A stretch of 10,911 nucleotides of DNA from NCBI GenBank assembly GCA_013375405.1, contig JABXJU010000142.1, positions 1-10,911 of the forward strand, in the 5' to 3' direction. The notes below the pieces were generated by a model that searched no databases, had not been told where the DNA came from, and saw only the letters and a program-made list of their open reading frames with translations. The translations under genes and the position numbers were made by a program. The stretch is from Candidatus Helarchaeota archaeon. GTDB lineage: Archaea; Asgardarchaeota; Lokiarchaeia; Helarchaeales; HEL-GB-A. This document shows positions 7,382 through 10,911 of this stretch, piece by piece. The first letter of the stretch is position 1. Each line of letters opens with the position of its first letter.

Positions 7382-7723
7382 TTAAATGTGTTTAATCCTA
7401 AATTCTTGTTTTTTTCCTGATAAACGTGTCAAAATCATTTTGAAATTTTCATCACTTAAAGGTAAGGGCCCCAATCTAGCAAGTTGACCACTTTGAGCTA
7501 GTTGAATTAATTGGAGTTCTAATTGGGCTGCAAATTCGGGACGTACCATTTTTATATTAGCAAGTCTGCTCCTTGCTTCAGGACTTAAAATTTTCCTTAA
7601 AATTGCCTGTTTTTGGGCGGCCATTTCTTCCTGCATTTGTTGTTGCCGTTGGGCATCACCAACTTGGCCTTGAAGTTGTGCCATTTTTCGACGGCGAATT
7701 GCCTCTAATTCTTCATCATCCAA
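7382..7723 (-). CDS. DNA-binding protein of the PDCD5 (TFAR19) family
   Basis: The 113-residue product has the family pattern: an acidic start ([13 protein letters not shown]), a glutamine-rich helix, then [18 protein letters not shown] and [10 protein letters not shown]-type helices, ending in a basic tail. Archaeal members are small helical proteins that bind DNA; the human homolog PDCD5 is tied to apoptosis and to chaperonin/tubulin folding. The archaeal role is not settled. The start is TTG at 7723, since the family normally begins with an M-S/D-D-E-E-L-type sequence at this point. An AGGAG motif at 7734-7738 lies 10 bases upstream. It sits between eS19 and eL39 (31 and 13 nt gaps), its conserved place in many archaea, so it is very likely co-transcribed with them. 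Confidence 0.94.
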   Translation of the reverse strand: MDDEELEAIRRRKMAQLQGQVGDAQRQQQMQEEMAAQKQAILRKILSPEARSRLANIKMVRPEFAAQLELQLIQLAQSGQLARLGPLPLSDENFKMILTRLSGKKQEFRIKHI

Positions 7724-7754
7724 TATCGATTCAACTCCTGGGATAGTTAAAAGA

Positions 7755-8210
7755 TTAATATTTAACTAATTCTGGTTTTTCTTTTTGTAATTTCATTTTA
7801 AGTTCATGTGCAAGATGATCGATAAGCGATTGGCCTTTGGGTGTAATCCTTCTTCCTCTACCCTTTACGGTTTCAACCAGCCCTTCTTCCTCTAATTGTT
7901 GAAGTGAATGTCTTACAATAGATCCACTTCCTTTTTCCACATGTTCTGGCTTTGCACCTCTTCTATTACGGCCTCCGTATAAACCTCGTAGGCGTGAAAC
8001 TCCAATATAAGTATTTAAAGCCACTTTACGAAGGATACTTGCGCATCTCACAAACCACCAATCAGGATCAGTAGGAGCTCTCTCTTTAAATACACCTGTT
8101 TTAACATATAATGCCCAAGGTAAGGGCTTGATCTTAGCATATTTCACCTTGAGCTCAGATGCGAGGCTTCTAATGAATGGTTCGGCAGGAACATCATATA
8201 TCGTCGTCAT
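7755..8210 (-). CDS. rps19e: Small-subunit ribosomal protein eS19
   Basis: The product (151 aa from the ATG at 8210) has the eS19 pattern: TIYDVPAEPFI at the front, KPLPWALYVKTG, DWWFVRCASILRK, a GRNRRGAKPEH segment, the winged-helix part with LQQLEEEGLV, and GRRITPKGQSLIDHLA near the end. eS19 is a head protein of the small subunit, needed for pre-rRNA maturation in eukaryotes; it has no bacterial counterpart. The length is typical. An in-frame GTG at 8219 would add three residues, but homologs start at M-T-T-x-Y-D-V-P, so ATG is preferred. It is first in the unit leading to PDCD5, eL39 and eL31. Possible TATA-like elements lie upstream (around 8289-8303 or within the A/T palindrome at 8340-8357), neither of them decisive. 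Confidence 0.95.
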   Translation of the reverse strand: MTTIYDVPAEPFIRSLASELKVKYAKIKPLPWALYVKTGVFKERAPTDPDWWFVRCASILRKVALNTYIGVSRLRGLYGGRNRRGAKPEHVEKGSGSIVRHSLQQLEEEGLVETVKGRGRRITPKGQSLIDHLAHELKMKLQKEKPELVKY

Positions 8211-8339
8211 AGAACCCACTTAACAGTTTTGAATTTCCTTTACTTCTTTAAACACCTGGTTTATTGATTCTTTCTCCTTTACACCTTTAATATTTGAAGG
8301 ATGTCATAAGAAAGTTTTGTATTATGAATCCGACTTGTT

Positions 8340-8357
8340 ATTTAAAAATTTTTAAAT
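8340..8357. promoter_or_regulatory. A/T-only 18-bp palindrome between YhbY and eS19
   Basis: ATTTAAAAATTTTTAAAT is a perfect palindrome, in the 172-base (8220-8391) spacer between the YhbY stop and eS19. On the minus strand it offers both a U-rich run (end of the Rpp21-YhbY transcript) and a TATA-like TTTTTAAATAA (a possible start of the ribosomal transcript, leader about 100 nt). Which use is real cannot be decided here. Apart from this the spacer shows no gene. Confidence 0.35.
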
Positions 8358-8391
8358 TTATTAGGAAGTTTAAATGGAGTAAATTATATCA

Positions 8392-8685
8392 TTACAATTT
8401 AGTAGAACGCTTTTTTTCGAGAATTAAATTGTATCCTCTTATTTCAATCAGGTTTGCATTTAATTTCTTCGCGATTATTTCAGCGAAATCTTTCCGTCCC
8501 ATCGATTTTAATTCAGATACTGCCTTAAGTATTTTTATTTTAATAATTTTATCCTTATTTAATTGCTTTTTAATGGTAGTTAAAATATTCTCAGTTAATC
8601 CGTTTTTACCTATTATGATTTGAGCTGATTTGTCTCTTATTTCATTAAATTTCCTTCTTTTTGACGATTTTTTCACGTTTATCAC
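8392..8685 (-). CDS. YhbY/CRM-domain RNA-binding protein
   Basis: The product (97 aa) is a single YhbY/CRS1 (CRM) domain. Its GKNG loop (residues 26-29) is the G-x-x-G RNA-contact loop, followed by ILTTIKKQLNKDKIIKIKIL and by the alanine/isoleucine-rich helix and NLIEIRGYNLILEKK strand at the end. Bacterial YhbY associates with the pre-50S particle, and plant CRM proteins act in group II intron splicing; archaeal members are thought to bind RNA in ribosome assembly. The start is GTG: either 8685, or 8676, which has an AAGTGAT motif closer to it. The first three residues are therefore uncertain. It follows the Rpp21 gene by 14 nt and precedes the ribosomal unit, a neighbourhood seen in other archaea. 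Confidence 0.92.
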   Translation of the reverse strand: MINVKKSSKRRKFNEIRDKSAQIIIGKNGLTENILTTIKKQLNKDKIIKIKILKAVSELKSMGRKDFAEIIAKKLNANLIEIRGYNLILEKKRSTKL

Positions 8686-8699
8686 TTATTAGTATGAAA

Positions 8700-9017
8700 T
8701 TAATAATAATACCTTGTAGATTTTTTACAATTGAAACAAGTTATTGTCATATGTCGTTTCTTATTCGATCGAATCCGAATCCTACAATTCTTTCCTGGCA
8801 TTAAATAACTCTTACAATGCCGACAAATTTGGATTTTATACTGTCCCGGTATCCTTGCCTTACATTTTTTGCTAATTGCTCTAGCCATATCAGTATATCT
8901 CTGACTTTTCCCAGGATCTTCTTTGAAAATTTGCTTTGCTTGCTCAAAGAGAACGATAATCTGCTCAGAGGCAATTTTTTTGATGAATTTTTTCCGTTTT
9001 ATTATTCGATTTGCCAA
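8700..9017 (-). CDS. rnp4: RNase P protein component 4 (Rpp21/Rpr2)
   Basis: The 105-residue product has the family layout: two N-terminal basic helices with RYTDMARAISKK, then a zinc ribbon with C65-x2-C68 (ICRHC) and C94-x2-C97 (CFNC), the four zinc ligands of Rpp21/Rpr2. In archaea it pairs with Rpp29 and helps the RNase P RNA remove 5' leaders from tRNA precursors. The length is typical. The start is TTG at 9017, preceded by a strong TATA box (9046-9060) that would give a leader of only about 10 nt. It is first of a two-gene unit with YhbY. A later in-frame start would shorten the first helix and is unlikely. Confidence 0.95.
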   Translation of the reverse strand: MANRIIKRKKFIKKIASEQIIVLFEQAKQIFKEDPGKSQRYTDMARAISKKCKARIPGQYKIQICRHCKSYLMPGKNCRIRIRSNKKRHMTITCFNCKKSTRYYY

Positions 9018-9045
9018 GATAACTCAATCTAAGTTTAGGAGTTAA

Positions 9046-9060
9046 TATTTTATATATTTA
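9046..9060 (-). promoter_or_regulatory. TATA box of the Rpp21-YhbY unit
   Basis: The minus strand reads TAAATATATAAAATA, centred about 37 bases before the Rpp21 TTG start. A start about 25 bases downstream would leave a short leader. It is the strongest TATA match in the window. Confidence 0.6.
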
Positions 9061-9070
9061 CATAGAGAAA

Positions 9071-9080
9071 TTAAAAAAAT
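9071..9080 (-). terminator. U-rich terminator after the alkyl-sulfatase-like gene
   Basis: The minus strand reads ATTTTTTTAA, about 16 bases after the stop of the 428-aa MBL gene. No hairpin is evident, in line with archaeal U-tract termination, and it separates that gene from the Rpp21 promoter. Confidence 0.45.
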
Positions 9081-9095
9081 TGATTCTTTTTTTAT

Positions 9096-10382
9096 TTATT
9101 TTCTTTTTAATTCCTTTTTCTTCTCTAACATTAAATCAGCACCATTATATATGCTGTTTTTTGTTATAAAAGATAATTCTTCTTTTGCTTTTTGTTTTAA
9201 AATTTTGGCCTTCAAATCATAGGCTTCTATTAGCACATCTTTATTCACTAATTCACTTCCCTTGATAATAACGTCAAACATATGTAAGGCTAACTGCAGC
9301 TTTCCTTGTTCAAAAAGATTTTTTCCATGTTCTAGATATTTTTCGGGAGAATTAATCTGCAAAAATTCTTTAGCGATATCATCAGATTTTGCGGGGTAAA
9401 GATCGGTTGGATTTCCTGTATTATACCACCCATGATAAAGGCGGTATGTTGCGTGTATTCCAAATTGATAACAACCGTATGTCCCTCTTAAAAATTTATG
9501 ATTTTTAAATTTCTCAGGATAAATCTCCATCATTTCATGAAAAATTTGTTCAAACCATTTTCCTTCATTCATCCTTTTTACGACCTCATCATGGACAAAA
9601 TGCATAGCTTCTGCTCTAATTGATAAAGCTTCTTTAACATCTTCTTTCCCTTCTATAAGTTTTCCATGACCTGGTACTAGAAATTCAGCATTTTTTTCTA
9701 ACATCTTTTCCATCGCAATAGCCCAATCATGAGGATATCGTTGAACTTTATTTGGATTTCCAATGTTAGGGAAAGAAGGATTCATCACCAAATCTCCAAC
9801 AAATAAGACTTTTTTTTCAGGGACCCATAACCACAAGGAATCATCTGTTTCTCCTTTATCATGATAGACTTCAAAATTAATATTCCCTAATTTGAAAGAA
9901 TAAGATGTATCATTCCCGGTAAGGACTATTGTAGGCTCAAGTGTCTTGTGTGCTGAGACGGGTTCTTTTTGTCGTTTTAGTCCAAGTGAGGAAAATTGCT
10001 GGCTGTTTAACCAAATGTGGTATTTATCTAATCTTCTATATTTTTCAAAACGTCTTATACAATTTTCGTGTGCTATGACTTCTGGCATTTGCCACCCTTT
10101 TTCTTTAATTTCATCGATAATTGAAGCATATCCAAAGCAATGGTCAAAATGTCCATGAGAATAAATAATATATTTAACAGGTTTATCCGAAAAGTCTCGA
10201 AGCACACTAAAAATACGTTTATGGAATTGCCTTGGCGCCAAATCAAAAACCACTAATCCCTCAGCAGTCTCTACAGCACCAACATTGCCAAAAGCACCGA
10301 TAATTAGGCATTTATCATCAGCAAACTTTTTTGGAGGAAACATTCCAAAAAAATCGCTCATATCCTTTTGAGTTATATCCAT
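9096..10382 (-). CDS. Alkyl-sulfatase-like MBL-fold hydrolase
   Basis: This 428-residue protein has an N-terminal metallo-beta-lactamase fold with H76, H78, D80 and H81 (SHGHFDH). The later ligands fit the alkyl sulfatase (SdsA1/BDS1) subgroup: a glutamate (E178, GETDDS) where most MBL enzymes have histidine, an acidic site (D197, VGD), and H239 (PGHG). The next part holds the family's dimerization features: ATYRLYHGWYNTGNPTDLYP (311-330), a TPR-like helix pair (350-400), and NSIYNGADLML, close to the usual N-F-Y-L-T-G-A-x-E-L. The protein ends there and lacks the SCP2-like domain that follows in SdsA1-type enzymes (usually over 600 residues). It probably hydrolyses a sulfate ester or related substrate, but this is not proven. 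The start is ATG at 10382, with AAGGG upstream and a weak TATA-like ATATAG at 10413-10424. The gene follows a sulfatase by 74 nt. No signal peptide is seen. Confidence 0.85.
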   Translation of the reverse strand: MDITQKDMSDFFGMFPPKKFADDKCLIIGAFGNVGAVETAEGLVVFDLAPRQFHKRIFSVLRDFSDKPVKYIIYSHGHFDHCFGYASIIDEIKEKGWQMPEVIAHENCIRRFEKYRRLDKYHIWLNSQQFSSLGLKRQKEPVSAHKTLEPTIVLTGNDTSYSFKLGNINFEVYHDKGETDDSLWLWVPEKKVLFVGDLVMNPSFPNIGNPNKVQRYPHDWAIAMEKMLEKNAEFLVPGHGKLIEGKEDVKEALSIRAEAMHFVHDEVVKRMNEGKWFEQIFHEMMEIYPEKFKNHKFLRGTYGCYQFGIHATYRLYHGWYNTGNPTDLYPAKSDDIAKEFLQINSPEKYLEHGKNLFEQGKLQLALHMFDVIIKGSELVNKDVLIEAYDLKAKILKQKAKEELSFITKNSIYNGADLMLEKKKELKRK

Positions 10383-10456
10383 ATTTTTTCCCTTAAAATA
10401 ATTAATTTATCATCTATATCTAATAATCGATAAAAATTAATGCTTCCTAATTTAAT

Positions 10457-10911
10457 TTAGGTCGGGGATACCCTTTTAGGATAACGACTTTGAGCTTTAA
10501 GGTTTTCATGAAATAATTGTTCTACTAATTCATATCGTAAATCCTTATGTGTGTGCCATAAATTATTTAATTCATCGGGATCATTTTTGCGGTCATAAAT
10601 GTCCCCGAAACCTCTCAAATCCTCGTAGAGAGTTAATTTATACTTATCCGTAACTAAATGCCTTAATCTTATTTTAATTCCCTTGCTAGTCAAAGGTAAT
10701 TCTTCATCTTCTTCAATTAAACAACAATCCCTTACACTTTTATTTGGATCTTTTAAGACAGGAGTAACATCAACTCCCTGCATATCAGGAGGTTGCCTTT
10801 TTCTTCTAATATTCAATAGATTCAATATTGTTTTTGGAATATCGATTGAACTTACTAGAGAATCAGAAACACCCGGTTTCGTCAGTTCAGGTACATTCCA
10901 TATTAAAGGAA
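10457..10911 (-). CDS. Sulfatase, C-terminal part (N-terminus beyond window)
   Basis: The frame is open to the right edge, giving 150 residues. It begins PLIWNVPELTKPG, then SSIDIPKTILNLL, the MQGVDVTPVLKD segment and RHLVTDKYKLTLYED, ending with GDIYDRKNDPDELNNLW. These are the hallmark C-terminal motifs of the arylsulfatase / choline-sulfatase type alkaline-phosphatase superfamily (the D-x-Y-K-L and 'LYDL..DP.E..NL' elements). The part with the formylglycine site (C/S-x-P-x-R) is outside the window, so neither activity nor the cysteine or serine type can be judged. The product breaks sulfate esters if intact. It is upstream of, and in line with, the alkyl-sulfatase-like gene (74 nt), suggesting a shared sulfate-ester function. 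A shorter start at TTG 10825 is not needed, because the homology continues upstream to the window edge. Confidence 0.88.
   Translation of the reverse strand, partial: PLIWNVPELTKPGVSDSLVSSIDIPKTILNLLNIRRKRQPPDMQGVDVTPVLKDPNKSVRDCCLIEEDEELPLTSKGIKIRLRHLVTDKYKLTLYEDLRGFGDIYDRKNDPDELNNLWHTHKDLRYELVEQLFHENLKAQSRYPKRVSPT

Noticed and set aside
8294..8623. 109-codon plus-strand frame
   Set aside because: It lies mostly antisense to the YhbY gene, which has a clear family match; composition is low-complexity F/I/K from A/T-rich DNA.

Overview
The window looks like chromosomal DNA from an archaeon, A+T-rich and with genes almost entirely on the minus strand. The evidence is a compact run of archaeal/eukaryotic-type information genes (RNase P protein Rpp21, a YhbY-type RNA-binding protein, eS19, PDCD5, eL39, eL31) with TATA-like promoters and U-rich ends. 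Many starts are TTG or GTG, and some genes have Shine-Dalgarno (SD) motifs. Giant WD40-HEAT fusion proteins next to such genes would fit an Asgard-type (Lokiarchaeia-like) archaeon. That lineage call is an inference from gene content only.

Reading in the direction of transcription (right to left): 10457-10911 is the C-terminal part of a sulfatase cut by the window edge. 9096-10382 is an alkyl-sulfatase-like metallo-beta-lactamase (MBL) fold protein that keeps the dimerization region but lacks the usual C-terminal sterol-carrier-like domain. 8392-9017 is a two-gene unit, Rpp21 then YhbY, with a strong TATA box just upstream. 6673-8219 is a ribosomal unit in the order eS19, PDCD5, eL39 (51 codons), eL31. 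Its eL31 carries an unusual ~80-residue lysine- then glutamate-rich N-terminal extension. 5916-6602 is a glyoxalase-II-like MBL hydrolase with an 8-bp inverted repeat around its TATA-like element. 1-5713 holds two tandem paralogous giants, each with an N-terminal seven-bladed WD40 propeller followed by HEAT repeats. The first is complete (1434 aa, about 33 HEAT repeats); the second is cut by the left edge after 465 residues.

The information genes form a conserved translation/RNA-processing neighbourhood. The sulfatase and alkyl-sulfatase-like pair suggests sulfate-ester hydrolysis. The WD40-HEAT pair has no catalytic domain visible and is best read as a co-transcribed pair of scaffolds. Its propeller-then-solenoid layout resembles that of eukaryotic coat and scaffold proteins, but sequence alone does not show homology. 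No tRNA, rRNA, CRISPR array, insertion sequence or phage gene was seen. No gap between genes exceeds about 200 bases; the longest (5714-5915) may hold a small plus-strand ORF.
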